Shown one piece after another: positions 43,608-54,031 of a DNA stretch of 64,000 nt. The stretch spans positions 10,807,065 to 10,871,064 of the forward strand of contig NC_035173.2 of assembly GCF_001659605.2 (NCBI RefSeq). The letters are read 5' to 3'. Under the pieces are notes generated by a model, which did not search any database, had not been told where the DNA came from, and saw only the letters and a list, made by a program, of their open reading frames with translations. The number at the start of each line of letters is the position of its first letter. The first letter of the stretch is position 1. The DNA is from Manihot esculenta (taxonomy: Eukaryota; Streptophyta; Magnoliopsida; Malpighiales; Euphorbiaceae). Both the position numbers and the translations under genes were made by a program.

Positions 43608-45770
43608 CTATCTGTCACGGTGCTGGGGCAGAAAATAGTCCACCAGCAGGTCCAACAAGTGCTCCATCCTTTGCATTCGATCTTCAATCCTTCTGAGACG
43701 AGCCTCTACTGTCTGGTTGGGGGCTTCGTCTTCAGGTGGCTGAGGAGCATCCTGCTGGGGGGCTGCTGGAGGTGGCTCATTTGCTGGTTCCTGCCCTATT
43801 GCTTGTGTTGCCTCATCTGCAGTATCTGCTATAGTGGCTGGCTGCTGGGTGGTGGTGCTTATGGTGGCTTTCTTCCTTCTGAAAACACGCTCATGGCGTG
43901 GCGTTACTGGACCTGCAGGTGCAATGGAAAAAACATCCCCCACCTTACAAAGCAACCCCATATCATCCAATGTGCGTAGGTCCAAGGGGGTTGTTTTGGG
44001 GGTGGGGGAAAGGTCAGTATATGCTGGGTGCAATAATTTGAGATTCACTGCAATGGCAGTGATCAAGGGGCCAAAAATCAGTGGCCTGTTATACTGAATG
44101 ATGCTAGATAGTTGGGTGGCAACCTAGTATCCCAGATGTATTTTCCTATGTGTGTGCATGCACCAAAGAATATATAACTCAGTTCTAGTCAGGATGTTGG
44201 AGGCATCCTTCCTCCCAGAAAATGTGTAAGCCAGGAATCTGTGGAGGTATTTCAGGCTGGGGTTTCTGAGGTAAAGGTCCTTGGACCTTGTGGGTGAGTA
44301 GGAGTCTGGTGGATTGTCACTTAATTCCAAGTACACAGAGCTTGGATCAAACTCAGCAGGGAAGTCCCAGGTGGACTGAGGGCATTCACAGCCCATGGCT
44401 ATGCCGAATTCCTGCAGGGATAAGCGAAATCGCTTCCCCAATAACCTAAATCCAATAGTGCCTGGTGTGTGTATGTTATGCATGGCAGGTTTATCAAAAT
44501 AGAACGTGGTGAAGAACTCATGTGTGAGTTCAAGGAAGGAGGGCATGCGCAGGAGGAAAAAAATGTCCCAGCCAATAGCAGAGATGAGAGAACGTACCTG
44601 GGAATGGAGTCTCAGTGCTCCGAGGGTGGCATGGTGGATATACTTACCTGGGTGATATGGTAGGGATGAAACTTTCAGCAGCCTGGTGCGTTCAGAAATT
44701 TTGTTGAATGTCAGTGATTTGACGATGTGATCTGGGTATGCTGGCCTGGGCAAATCGCTGGGCAAATTGCTGGGCATATCACTGAGTGTGTCGCTAGGCA
44801 CATCGCTAGGCACATCACTTGGTAAGTCCACGGGCACATCGGTGGGCACATCGCTGGGCACATCGCTGGTGAAATCAGTAGGCGCATCGCTAGGCACATC
44901 ACTTGGTAAGTCCACGGGCGCATCGGTGGGCACATCGGTGGGCACATCGCTGGGCATAGCGCTGGTGAAATCAGTAGGCGCATCGCTAGGCACATCGCTG
45001 GGCATAGCGCTTGGAAAATCCGTGGGCGCATCAGTGGGCACAGCGTTGGTGGAATCAGTGGGCGTACCACTTTCTTTGAGTCCTGCGGGATGTATGGCAA
45101 TGGTGGGTTCCAGCTCTGATCTTGGTGGCGACTGTGTTCTTGGCCGTTTGTGGCTGTGGCCGGTGGGAGTGGTGGCTTCAGGTAGCATTTCGCCCGCAGG
45201 GTTTGTCTTCGAGTCTATTGTGGATGGTGGTGGCGGCGTTCTTTGCCGTTTCTTTTGCCGGCGATATGTCTGGGCGGCCGGTGAATCGGTGCGTCCGGTC
45301 GCTGGTTCAGTAGCCGGTGGCGTTTCGGTGCTGGTGGTGGCTGGTGGAGTGGTATCCCACGCTTCATTGTCACTGTCATAGGGGATGGGTTTCGGCAGCC
45401 CTAGTTTCTTCCACATGAACGGTCCGCCGGTGGCCTTCATCTTGATTCGGACCATGGTGGTCTTGAGTTCGCCGGTGGGTGAGTGGTGGTCGGAGAGGGG
45501 AAAGCCTGATGATTTATTGCTGGCCCTCTGGATTCTTGACAGGGTGATTTGACCAGTGATTTGGGTAAGCAGTGGGCAAATCACTTGGCCAGATCGCTTC
45601 TCCTTTGCAGTTGCTGGGCTGGTACTGTTCACGCCCTTTTCTGATGATGTGCTTGATTTTGCGATTGGACCGGTGATCTTGGTCAAATTATCTGGGCAAT
45701 TGGGCAAATCACTGCCCCGATCACTTGTGACTATGGTACATTCAGTCGATTTGCCCAGCGATTTGGGCAA
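43608..45770 (-). CDS. Athila third ORF (ATHILA ORF-1-like, env position), one in-frame TAG
   Basis: A frame of about 720 codons with a single TAG at 44124-44126. The N-terminal half is low-complexity: T-P-P-rich and basic segments, then a run of S/T-D-V/L/A-P repeats (45075-44745). A plausible internal start is M-V-R-I-K-M-K near 45454. The conserved core before the stop (about 44690-44130; S-A-I-G-W-D-I-F-F-L-L-R and F-R-L-S-L-Q-E-F-G-I-A-M-G-C) resembles the plant transposon protein family ATHILA ORF-1 (PF03078), of unknown function. After the stop the frame continues into a Pro/Gln-rich linker and a heptad-like helix (V-E-A-R-L-R-R-I-E-D-R-M). I see no signal peptide or membrane anchor, so an envelope role is unsupported. 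Confidence 0.75.
44745..45075 (-). repeat. Coding minisatellite of 12-base units in the third ORF
   Basis: On the plus strand, about 27 units of the type GGGCACATCGCT / GGGCGCATCAGT / GGTAAGTCCACG alternate, giving tetrapeptides S-D-V-P, T-D-A-P and V-D-L-P on the minus strand. Longer blocks (GGCGCATCGCTAGGCACATC) recur, so higher-order duplication has occurred. The unit differs by a base or two from GGGCAAATCACT found elsewhere in the element. Confidence 0.85.
45544..45584. repeat. Hairpin module inside the third ORF's 5' part
   Basis: GTGATTTGACC (45544-45554), 19-nt loop, GGGCAAATCAC (45574-45584). Its loop is alike to that of 43556-43596 (AGTGAYTTGGGYAAGCAST). Confidence 0.75.
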
Positions 45771-45773
45771 GTA

Positions 45774-45826
45774 GTGGGCAAATCACTGGGCAAATCATTG
45801 GGCAAATCACTGGGCAAATCACTGTC
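45774..45826 (-). repeat. Four tandem 12-base units GGGCAAATCAYT
   Basis: Four uninterrupted units lie between the pol and third-ORF reading frames, at the pol/ORF3 junction. This is the densest occurrence of the word outside the ORF3 minisatellite. Confidence 0.85.
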
Positions 45827-45886
45827 TCTGGGCTGCCTCCCAGTAGCGCCCTGTTTTCTGTCTTGGGCTGGACTTCAGTGTCTTGC

Positions 45887-48800
45887 TCAGCAGTCTTGGG
45901 AAGGGGGATCCAAGGGAACCTCCTCCACAACATGGACAGTAAAACCTTCATAGAATCTCTTCAAACGATGCCCATTAACCTTGAAAACTTTGCTAGTTTG
46001 TGGGCTCCTAATGTCAACAGCTCCATGTGGATAGATATGTTCAACCAAGAATGGTCCAATCCACTTAGACCGAAGCTTCCCAGGGAATAATTTGAACCTG
46101 GAATCAAAAAGCAAGACTTTATCACCAACCTGGAAGTGTTTTCTGGAGATATTCTTATCATGGAAGGCTTTAGTCTTTGCTTTGTAATCCCATGAAGCTT
46201 CATAGGCATCACGCCGGATCTCCTCAAGCTCTTGAATCTGTAATTTTCTGTTAACTCCAGCTTCTTTTTCATCAAGATTACAGCTCTTCACAGCCCAATA
46301 GGCTTTATGTTCAAGTTCCACAGGTAGATGGCATGCTTTCCCATAAATCAGCCTATATGGAGACATCCCAATTGGAGTTTTATATGCTGTTCTATATGCC
46401 CATAAGGCATCATTGAGGCGTGTACTCCAGTCTTTGCGATTTGGGCAGACCGTTTTCTCCAAGATGGACTTGATCTCCCTATTTGATACTTCAGCCAGCC
46501 CATTTGTTTGAGGATGATAGGCAGTAGATGTTCTATGGATGACATGGTACTTCTTGAGGAGAGTTTCTACTACCTTGTTGCAAAAATGGGTGCCTCGGTC
46601 ACTGATTATGGCTTTGGGCAGTCCAAATCTTGAGAAAATGTGGGATTTTACAAAATCACCCACTGTTTTTGCATCATCAGCTCTTGTTGCTTTGGCCTCA
46701 ATCCACTTGGACACATAATCCACAGCAAGTAGTATGTAGGTGTTGCCAAAGGAAGGTGGGAATGGTCCCATGAAGTCAATGCCCCATATGTCAAAGATTT
46801 CACACACCATGATGGGTGCTTGTGGCATTTCACTTCTTTTGCCAAGGTTTCCTATTTGTTGGCATCTTGCACATGACCTACAAAATAAATAAGCATCTCT
46901 AAATATGTTAGGCCAAAATAACCCACTTTCAAGAACTTTCAAGGCTGTCTTGCGTGGCCCAAAGTGACCTCCATAGCTGTAAGAGTGGCAGAAAGTTAGG
47001 ACAGATGTGATCTCATGGTTTGGGATGCATCTCCTTATGACTTGGTCTGCACAATGCTTCCATAGGTAAGGCTCATCCCACACATAATACCTTGCCTCTT
47101 TCTTGATCTTGTCTCTTATGTGTATGGGCAAATCAGTGGGCAAATCACCTATGGCAAGGAAGTTAACAATATCATCATACCATGGTTCCTCTTCTTGGAC
47201 AGCAAAGAGGTGCTCATCAGGGAAGGTCTCATTGATGGGGCATGTCTCCATCTCGGTCAGAATTCTGCTGAGGTGATCAGCCACAAGGTTCTCCTTGCCT
47301 TTCTTGTCACGGATCTCCAAGTCAAACTCTTGTAACAGCAATATCCATCTCACCAGCCTAGGTTTGGACTCCTTTTTCTTGATTAAATACCTTAGTGCAG
47401 CATGATCTGAGTATATAATCACCTTTGTACCAAGTAGGTAGGGTCTAAACTTCTCCAATGCAAACACAACAGCCAGCAACTCTTTTTCCGTGGTGGAATA
47501 ATTGCATTGTGCAGCATCTAGGGTGCGTGAGGCATAGTGAATGACATGAGGAGAGTTACCTATGCGCTGTCCCAATACTGCACCTATAGCAAAGTTGCTG
47601 GCATCACACATGATCTCAAATGGAAGGGTCCAATCAGGTGGCTGGATGACTGGGGCAGAAATTAGGAGTGATTTGATCAAATCAAAGGCTGATTTGTAGC
47701 TGTCATCAAAGTTGAATGGTACATCCTGCTGTAACAATCTGCAAAGAGGCTGAGTTATTTTAGAAAAATCCTTGATAAACCTCCTGTAAAAACCAGCATG
47801 TCCAAGGAATGATCGAATCTCCCTAATGCTGGTTGGGTAGGGCAGATTTTTGATGGTGTCGATTTTAGCTTTGTCCACCTCAATCCCTTTTGCTGAAACA
47901 ATATGGCCTAAGATTAAGCCATGGCTGACCATGAAGTGGCACTTCTCATAGTTGAGAACCAAGTTTGTCTCCAAACACCTTTGAAGTATCTTCTCCAAGT
48001 TGGCTAGGCATTCATGGAATGAGTTGCCATACACCGTAAAGTCATCCATGAAGACTTCAATGATCCTCTCCACATAGTCAGAAAAAATGCTCATCATGCA
48101 CCTTTGGAAAGTGGCTGGTGCATTGCAAAGACCGAAGGGCATCCTCCTAAATGCGAATGTGCCAAATGGGCATGTGAAAGTGGTCTTCTCTTGGTCTTCT
48201 GGTGCAACGGGGATTTGATAAAATCCAGAATATCCATCAAGGAGGCAGTAATGGCTTTTTCCAGCAAGTCTCTCAAGCATTTGGTCCATGAAGGGCAAGG
48301 GAAAGTGGTCCTTCCTTGTGGCTGTGTTGAGCTTCCTGTAGTCCATGCAAACTCTCCACCCATTTTGTACACGAGTGGGTACTAGCTCTCCTTCAGAATT
48401 AGGGACAATGGTAATCCCGGTCTTCTTTGGTACCACATGGATGGGACTCACCCATTTACTGTCAGAAATGGGGTAGATTACCCCAATGTCTAGGAGCTTC
48501 ACAATCTCCTTCTTTACAATCTCCATCATAGGTGGATTCAGCCTTCTTTGTGCCTCACGAACAGGTTTGCACTCATCCTCCATAAGTATCCGATGCATGC
48601 ATGTTGAGGGTGAGATACCCTTTATGTCCTCCAATGTCCACCCAATTGCCTTCTTGTGTTTCCTCAACACATCCAGGAGCTTTTCCTCTTCTTCTTGGCT
48701 GAGCTGGTTGGAGATGATTACTGGAAGTGTATTTCCAGCTCCCAAGTAGCCATATTTGAGGTGGTTAGGCAAGGGTTTCAGTTTTGGTGCATTTTCTGTC

Positions 48801-50179
48801 TGCTGGTTTTCTGTCTGCCTGCTGTCCGATTTGAGCTGTGATTTGAGCAGATTTTCTGGTGTTCTGGGCAAATCACTGGGCAAATCACCCACATCCAGCA
48901 AGTTACAACAGTCTGCTGTTTTGTCTTCTTCAGAGATGTTGCTGTCCACTTTTCCTTTCCTGCAAAGACCTTCATAAAGTAAGTTTTCTTGATCAAAATC
49001 AAAAATTTCTTGACTTAAATCATCAATAACATCAAGGCCATAAACATGAGAAACATCATTGGGGAATTTCATGGCATCATAAACATTAAATTTGATAACT
49101 TCCCCTTCAAACTCCATAGTCAATGTGCCATCATGCACATCAATTTTTGTTCTTGCTGTGCTCAAGAATGGTCTCCCAAGTAAGATATCAGAGGTGGTGT
49201 TGCTCTTGTCTTCCTCCATGTCAATAACATAAAAATCTGCTGGAAAGACTAATTGGTCCACTTGTACCAACACATCTTCTAGCACTCCCTTGGGGTAGAC
49301 AATGGATCGGTCAGCCAATTGGATCACAATGCTGGTTCCCTTGAGTGTACCTGCATTCAACAAGTTAAAAATAGACAGAGGCATGACATTTATTGAAGCT
49401 CCAAGGTCACACATGGCCTTCTTTATTCCCACATTGCCTATTTTGCATGAAACCGCAAACATTCCTCTATCTTTGCATTTGACTGGTAGTTTCCTTTGGA
49501 TGACAGCTGAAACACACTCCCCCACACTTACCTTTTCACGTTCAGCAAGTTTCCTTCGGTTGGTACATAGCTCTTTGAGAAACTTGGCATACCTTGGGAT
49601 TTGCTTTACAGCATCAAGTAGGGGAATGTTGATTTCCACCTTGCGGAGTGTCTCAAGTATCTCTTTTTCTTCTTTCTCCTTTTGGGACCTTGCAAATCTC
49701 TTTGGGAAGGGAGGAGGTACCTTGAATTTCTCCATAGGTTGCTGTTTCTGCCTTTGGCTGGATCCTGCCTGGTCTGTTAATTTGGGCAAATCACTTTCTG
49801 CCTTCTCTGGAGAATTGGGCAAATCACTGCTGGACAGCTTAGTTTGCCCAGCGATCGGGTCAGTTTCTACGAGCAAACTGGGCAAATCACTGCCCTGATC
49901 ACTTTCTGGCAGAATTTCTTCCATGCCCTGTTTTTGCACTTTTTCAGCCCTATTGTCTTGCAACTCCTTTCCACTCCTCAATGTGATGGCACTAGCATTT
50001 TGCCTTGGATTTATCTCAGTTTGGGAAGGTAACTTTCCTTGTGATTCAATTTTGTTCAAGGATGAAGCCATTTGCCCCATTTGTTTCTCAAGATTCTGCA
50101 CAGTATTTGCCAAATTTTTCACAATCTCTTCAAGAGATGCATTAGAATTTTGAGGTGCAGCCTGAGCTTGGTTTCTTTG
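45887..50179 (-). CDS. Athila-type pol: protease, RT, RNase H, integrase
   Basis: An uninterrupted frame of 1411 codons from the first ATG (50122), in the same frame as gag and separated from it only by a TAG at 50180-50182. Protease motif C-D-L-G-A-S lies near residue 239. RT spans about 560-740 ([17 protein letters not shown]). RNase H is about 830-960 ([20 protein letters not shown]). The integrase zinc finger is about 1075-1125 and the core is I-D-F-M-G-P, S-D-R-G-T-H-F and [12 protein letters not shown]. The C-terminal [10 protein letters not shown] block closes it. No key residue is visibly lost, so an active protein is plausible. The 12-base word is translated here as S/G-D-L-P-S/T-D-L-P at several linker positions. 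Confidence 0.92.
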   Translation of the reverse strand, partial: QRNQAQAAPQNSNASLEEIVKNLANTVQNLEKQMGQMASSLNKIESQGKLPSQTEINPRQNASAITLRSGKELQDNRAEKVQKQGMEEILPESDQGSDLPSLLVETDPIAGQTKLSSSDLPNSPEKAESDLPKLTDQAGSSQRQKQQPMEKFKVPPPFPKRFARSQKEKEEKEILETLRKVEINIPLLDAVKQIPRYAKFLKELCTNRRKLAEREKVSVGECVSAVIQRKLPVKCKDRGMFAVSCKIGNVGIKKAMCDLGASINVMPLSIFNLLNAGTLKGTSIVIQLADRSIVYPKGVLEDVLVQVDQLVFPADFYVIDMEEDKSNTTSDILLGRPFLSTARTKIDVHDGTLTMEFEGEVIKFNVYDAMKFPNDVSHVYGLDVIDDLSQEIFDFDQENLLYEGLCRKGKVDSNISEEDKTADCCNLLDVGDLPSDLPRTPENLLKSQLKSDSRQTENQQTENAPKLKPLPNHLKYGYLGAGNTLPVIISNQLSQEEEEKLLDVLRKHKKAIGWTLEDIKGISPSTCMHRILMEDECKPVREAQRRLNPPMMEIVKKEIVKLLDIGVIYPISDSKWVSPIHVVPKKTGITIVPNSEGELVPTRVQNGWRVCMDYRKLNTATRKDHFPLPFMDQMLERLAGKSHYCLLDGYSGFYQIPVAPEDQEKTTFTCPFGTFAFRRMPFGLCNAPATFQRCMMSIFSDYVERIIEVFMDDFTVYGNSFHECLANLEKILQRCLETNLVLNYEKCHFMVSHGLILGHIVSAKGIEVDKAKIDTIKNLPYPTSIREIRSFLGHAGFYRRFIKDFSKITQPLCRLLQQDVPFNFDDSYKSAFDLIKSLLISAPVIQPPDWTLPFEIMCDASNFAIGAVLGQRIGNSPHVIHYASRTLDAAQCNYSTTEKELLAVVFALEKFRPYLLGTKVIIYSDHAALRYLIKKKESKPRLVRWILLLQEFDLEIRDKKGKENLVADHLSRILTEMETCPINETFPDEHLFAVQEEEPWYDDIVNFLAIGDLPTDLPIHIRDKIKKEARYYVWDEPYLWKHCADQVIRRCIPNHEITSVLTFCHSYSYGGHFGPRKTALKVLESGLFWPNIFRDAYLFCRSCARCQQIGNLGKRSEMPQAPIMVCEIFDIWGIDFMGPFPPSFGNTYILLAVDYVSKWIEAKATRADDAKTVGDFVKSHIFSRFGLPKAIISDRGTHFCNKVVETLLKKYHVIHRTSTAYHPQTNGLAEVSNREIKSILEKTVCPNRKDWSTRLNDALWAYRTAYKTPIGMSPYRLIYGKACHLPVELEHKAYWAVKSCNLDEKEAGVNRKLQIQELEEIRRDAYEASWDYKAKTKAFHDKNISRKHFQVGDKVLLFDSRFKLFPGKLRSKWIGPFLVEHIYPHGAVDIRSPQTSKVFKVNGHRLKRFYEGFTVHVVEEVPLDPPSQDC

Positions 50180-51463
50180 CTAGTAACTTGGATATTGCTG
50201 TCCCCTTGCATAACTGAAATTTGGATGGTCCCTCCAACCTGGATTGTAAGTATTTGCATAGGGATCATACCTTCTTTGTCCATTAAAACCTCCAACAGCA
50301 TTGACTTGCTGGTCCTCCTCTTGAAGGGAAGGACATAGATCAGTTGGGTGGTTGTTGGCACATATTCCACAGGTCTTGGGCTGCTGAATCTGCTGGACTT
50401 GTTGGGTTTGACTCACAACAAGGCTACAGACAGCATTGGTGAGTTCAGAAAGTTGGGATGATAAAATGGAATTACTCACCTCATTTACATTCCTTGTTGG
50501 CAGCTCTTGGTCTCCAAATTGTTGAGAAGCTGCAGCCATGGAGGAAATTAAGTCCCTCATCTCCCGAGGTGATTTTTTTTCAATTGTTCCTCCACAGGCT
50601 GCTTCAATAAATTTTCTCTCTGAGGGTAGCAAACCTCCATAGAAGTACTCAATGAGAGATTGGTCAGAAATATCATGCCGAGGGCAGCTTGTGCACAACT
50701 TTTTGAACCTCTCCCAGTACTCATACAAACCTTCAGAGTGCTTTTGCTTTATACCACTTATTTCTCGACGGATGCCTATGGCTTTTGAGGTTGGAAAGAA
50801 TTTTCTCAAGAATGCTCTTACCATATCAGCCCATGATGTGATGGATCCGGGTGGCAAGTAGAATAGCCATTCTTTGGCATAGTCTTCAAGGGAAAAAGGG
50901 AAGGCTCTAAGCTTGATATCATCTTCTGGAATGCCTTGAGGTCTCATAGTTGAGCACACAACGTGGAATGCCTTCAAATGCTTGTGAGGATCTTCATTCT
51001 CTAGGCCTCTGAATTTAGGAAGGAGATGAATCAGACCTGTCCTTAGCTCGAATGGTGCTGTCAATAGGGGATATTCAATGCATAAGGGTGCTTGATCTCC
51101 TGCTGGTTCAGCCAACTCTCCGAGAGTTCTTTCCCGTGGCTGAGGTGCTTGGATGGGCACGTTTCCAGCTTGAATTTCAGCTTCTACATGTGCAGCAGGT
51201 GGTGCTGCCATTGCTGGATTTTCTGCCATGACCAGAAATTCAGTTTTTGGTAAAAATTCTGTTGTAGCAGGTGCGGTGATGGAAGTTTCTGCTGGTGCAG
51301 AAATTTCTTCAGCAGGGGCAGTAGGTGGTCTGTGAGGTGGAGTTGTTGATGAAGATGGTCTTGAGGCTTGGTTCCTCAAATTTGCTTGCTTCCTTAAGCT
51401 CTTGGCAGTCTTTTCAATCTCCGGGTCGTAAAGAAGAGTGTCTTTACGGCCAGACCTGGTCAT
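50180..51463 (-). CDS. Athila-type gag
   Basis: 427 codons, starting M-T-R-S-G-R-K and ending at a TAG (50180-50182) after which the pol frame continues. Structure: a Pro/Ala-rich N-terminal region, then the retrotransposon gag core (about residues 160-320; F-H-V-V-C-S-T-M, W-L-F-Y-L-P-P-G, F-L-R-K-F-F-P, F-Y-G-G-L). A Cys-rich C-I/C-A-N-N-H region near residue 370 is a probable degenerate knuckle. The next codon after the TAG is CAA. In related elements gag and pol are usually one frame or a gag frame followed by pol. Confidence 0.9.
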   Translation of the reverse strand: MTRSGRKDTLLYDPEIEKTAKSLRKQANLRNQASRPSSSTTPPHRPPTAPAEEISAPAETSITAPATTEFLPKTEFLVMAENPAMAAPPAAHVEAEIQAGNVPIQAPQPRERTLGELAEPAGDQAPLCIEYPLLTAPFELRTGLIHLLPKFRGLENEDPHKHLKAFHVVCSTMRPQGIPEDDIKLRAFPFSLEDYAKEWLFYLPPGSITSWADMVRAFLRKFFPTSKAIGIRREISGIKQKHSEGLYEYWERFKKLCTSCPRHDISDQSLIEYFYGGLLPSERKFIEAACGGTIEKKSPREMRDLISSMAAASQQFGDQELPTRNVNEVSNSILSSQLSELTNAVCSLVVSQTQQVQQIQQPKTCGICANNHPTDLCPSLQEEDQQVNAVGGFNGQRRYDPYANTYNPGWRDHPNFSYARGQQYPSY

Positions 51464-51493
51464 AAAGGGAAAATACGTTAGTTTAAATCAATT

Positions 51494-51510
51494 CCCCGGC
51501 AACGGCGCCA
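51494..51510 (-). promoter_or_regulatory. Primer binding site, tRNA-Asp type
   Basis: On the minus strand TGGCGCCGTTGCCGGGG lies five bases inside the 5' LTR. It is the primer site reported for Athila/Calypso-type elements. Confidence 0.88.
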
Positions 51511-51515
51511 ATTTT

Positions 51516-53037
51516 TGATAGGCGGTTGTCGAAGCCGTCAAAAATAAACCTATTAAACAATCAACAATAAACTTGTAGATAGTGGCAATAGGGTCGAACC
51601 ACAGGGAATTGACACTAAAGATCTTCCTAATAATAACCAAGATGAGTAAATAACAAATAATTAAAAGATGGGGGTTTGATTTGATGATTAAAATTAAATA
51701 GCAAAAGAAAGCAATAATTTAAATAGATGAGAATTTCAGTGAGAAAGAGATTCTAGCTGAAGTGTGAGTCTAATTCAGTTTGTTCAGAATTGATCATTGA
51801 TTATCAAAGACTCCTATTTGATTTCAATAAATCAGTTTTGGTTGTGGAAGACGCTTCTCACAATCCAAATTCTTCCTTAGTTCTAGTTTGATTAGGAAAC
51901 GTTCGCTAATCAAACACTAATCAACAAGTTGCCAAGGAACGTCCTTGGGGCATTGTAGCATCGAACAACTGTTGATTGCATTAAGACTTAGAAAAACCCA
52001 ATTCTATCCTTGCCAACCGCGTGGTCAAGTTTAGATTATGCAACTTGATTAAATGTGTATTTGAACAACCTAAGCAATTACGGACCTAAATCATTCAAAC
52101 AATATTACTTAAGCAATTTAAAAGCAATGGGCCCTTATTGATTCTAAAAGCAAAGTAATAATTATGGAAAAGATCAATTTGCATAAATATTGAAACAAAC
52201 AAGAGTTCAACAATGGAGTATTAAACCTCCCAATTCATCACAAATCTGAATATTCTCAACTTCAACTAGAAAAGAAAAGAGTTTAGCCACTCATGGTGGA
52301 CTAAATACACAAAAAAAGATGAAAGGAAAGGAAAAAGGAAGATGCTGGAGAGTTTCTGGCGAGTTCAATTCCTCAGCAGAAGATGCCTTTGCTGGTTTGG
52401 AGGTTGCCCTTTTATAGTTGAAGAGTTCCATCCTTCTAGGGTTTTGAAACCCCTTTTTAATTTGGCTTGTGACTCCTCTTTTGATGTTGAATTTGATTGC
52501 AACTGGAATTCCTTAGGTGAGAAACTCTTTCGTGGCTCTTGGAATTGTTTTGGTAGTGATTGAGTTGGATTTGGACTTTTGAAAACTTGAAATTCGGTTT
52601 CCTGAACAATTTCCCGCTCTGCTGTATTTTCTGCTGTCGAAGTGATTTGCCCTGCGATTTGACCAGTTTCTTCAAGTGATTGGGCAAATCGCTGACCAGA
52701 TCGCTTCTCTGTGAGTCAGTCCTCTATGTCTCTACGAGTGATTTGGCCAGTGATCCTCGCGTTTTTTGGGCAAATCACTTGCCATATCACTACTGCCTGT
52801 TGCCTCCGGGTTTCTGCTTCAGCTTGATCTGGGCAGTGATTGGAGCAGATTATCTGGTGATCTTGGGCAAATCACTGGGCAAATCATCCTTTTGTAAATT
52901 TTCTGCACTTTTTTTCTCCCATTTTCCAATTTCTTCCTTTTCTGTAAAAACAAGATAAAAACCATAAATTAAACTGAAAAATGTGTAAATAAGCAATAAT
53001 AATTATGATAAAAATGTGGCTAAATTATACTTGATCA
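51516..53037 (-). repeat. 5' LTR of the Athila-type element
   Basis: 1522 bp, same length as 40940-42461. It carries the hairpin module at 52738-52778 and the variant at about 52654-52692. Confidence 0.92.
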
Positions 53038-53042
53038 GGCGG
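53038..53042. repeat. Target-site duplication GGCGG, right copy
   Basis: Identical to 40935-40939. Confidence 0.9.
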
Positions 53043-53940
53043 TTAGAACATCCATCATTTTTTGTCTTAGAAAAATTTTATCCTAATTTGTTTGTTAGAA
53101 CTCAATTTAATTGTCTATTTTGTGATGCTTGTGAGTATGCTAAACACACTAGAACATCTTATCCTTTGAGTTATAATAAAAGTCAAAATCCTTTTGTAAC
53201 TATTAATTCTGATGTTTGGGGGCCTACTCCAACTGTCTCATTATCTGGTAATCGATGGTTTGTCACCTTTATTGATTGTTGCACTCGAATGACTTGAGTC
53301 TATTTGATTAAAGCTAAAAGTGATGTCTTTTCTTGTTTTCAATCCTTTCATAAGATGGTTTGTACTCAATTTGATACTAAGGTAAAAATTTTGAGAATTG
53401 ACAATGGAAAAGAGTATATGGATAGTAGCTTTTCTGCTTATTTGGAGAGTAATGGGATAGTGCACCTGACTAATTGTCCTTATACTAGTGCTCAAAATGG
53501 CATTGCTAAGAGAAAAAATAGGCATCTATTGAAGGTAACTCGATCTTTTATGTTCACCACGAATCTATCCAAAGCATATTGGGGAGATACAATCCTTGTA
53601 TATGCTTATCTTATCAATAGAATGCCTCTCAAAACCCTTGACTTTATGAGTCCTTTGGAGGTTCTACAAGGGAAGAATTAATACATTGTTCCACCAAAAG
53701 TATTTGGGTGTGTTTGCTTTGTCCATACTAGGACGACAAGAAAATTGGATCCCAAGGCCCTTAAATGTGTGTTTGTTGGGTATTCTCCGACACAGAAGGG
53801 ATACAAGTATTATCACCCTCCCTCTAGGAAATACTTTGTCAGTATGGATGTTACCTTCCGAGAAACTGAACCCTACTTTATTACCACCACCCACTCACCT
53901 CTTCAAGGGGAGAATAATGAGCAAGAAGAGGTGAACTGAA
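53043..53940 (+). pseudogene. Copia integrase
   Basis: Continues the interrupted copia pol: zinc finger (H-P-S ... C-D-A-C-E-Y), core with S-D-V-W-G-P, I-D-N-G-K-E-Y and the Q-N-G-I-A-K-R-K-N-R block (normally with Glu where Lys is read), then W-G-D-T and the S-P-L-E-V-L and K-C-V-F-V-G-Y-S blocks. Stops at 53296-53298, 53679-53681 and 53937-53939, plus apparent loss of the catalytic Glu. Confidence 0.8.
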
Positions 53941-54031
53941 ATTTTGTGATTCTAGATCATATAGTTCAACTAGAGAGTTTGAATTCTAGTGGAAGGGGGA
54001 GATGTCCAATTAGGGAGAGAGAATTGATCAT

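Larger units (their letters stand above)
40940..53037 (-). mobile_element. Athila-type Ty3/gypsy element, 12.1 kb, young
   Basis: In minus orientation: 5' LTR 51516-53037, primer site 51494-51510, gag 50180-51463, pol 45887-50179, a third (env-position) ORF 43608-45770, a 1.1-kb spacer, polypurine tract 42462-42476, 3' LTR 40940-42461, target duplication GGCGG. Both LTRs are 1522 bp and differ by five substitutions by my count, all transitions, so the insertion is recent. The tRNA-Asp-type primer site, the gag sequence and the third ORF of ATHILA ORF-1 type support the lineage. Reading frames are open except for two in-frame TAG codons. Unusual 12-base repeats and hairpins run through the element (see findings). 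Confidence 0.93.

Noticed and set aside
44767..45381. Plus-strand 204-codon ORF with S-L-G-T-S-L-G-K-S repeats
   Set aside because: It is the opposite strand of the third-ORF minisatellite. The minus-strand frame is longer, extends into a recognisable core and fits the element's gene order.
43608..45770. True retroviral-type envelope glycoprotein in the Athila element
   Set aside because: No signal peptide, no hydrophobic anchor and no cleavage motif are visible. The core resembles the ATHILA ORF-1 family instead.
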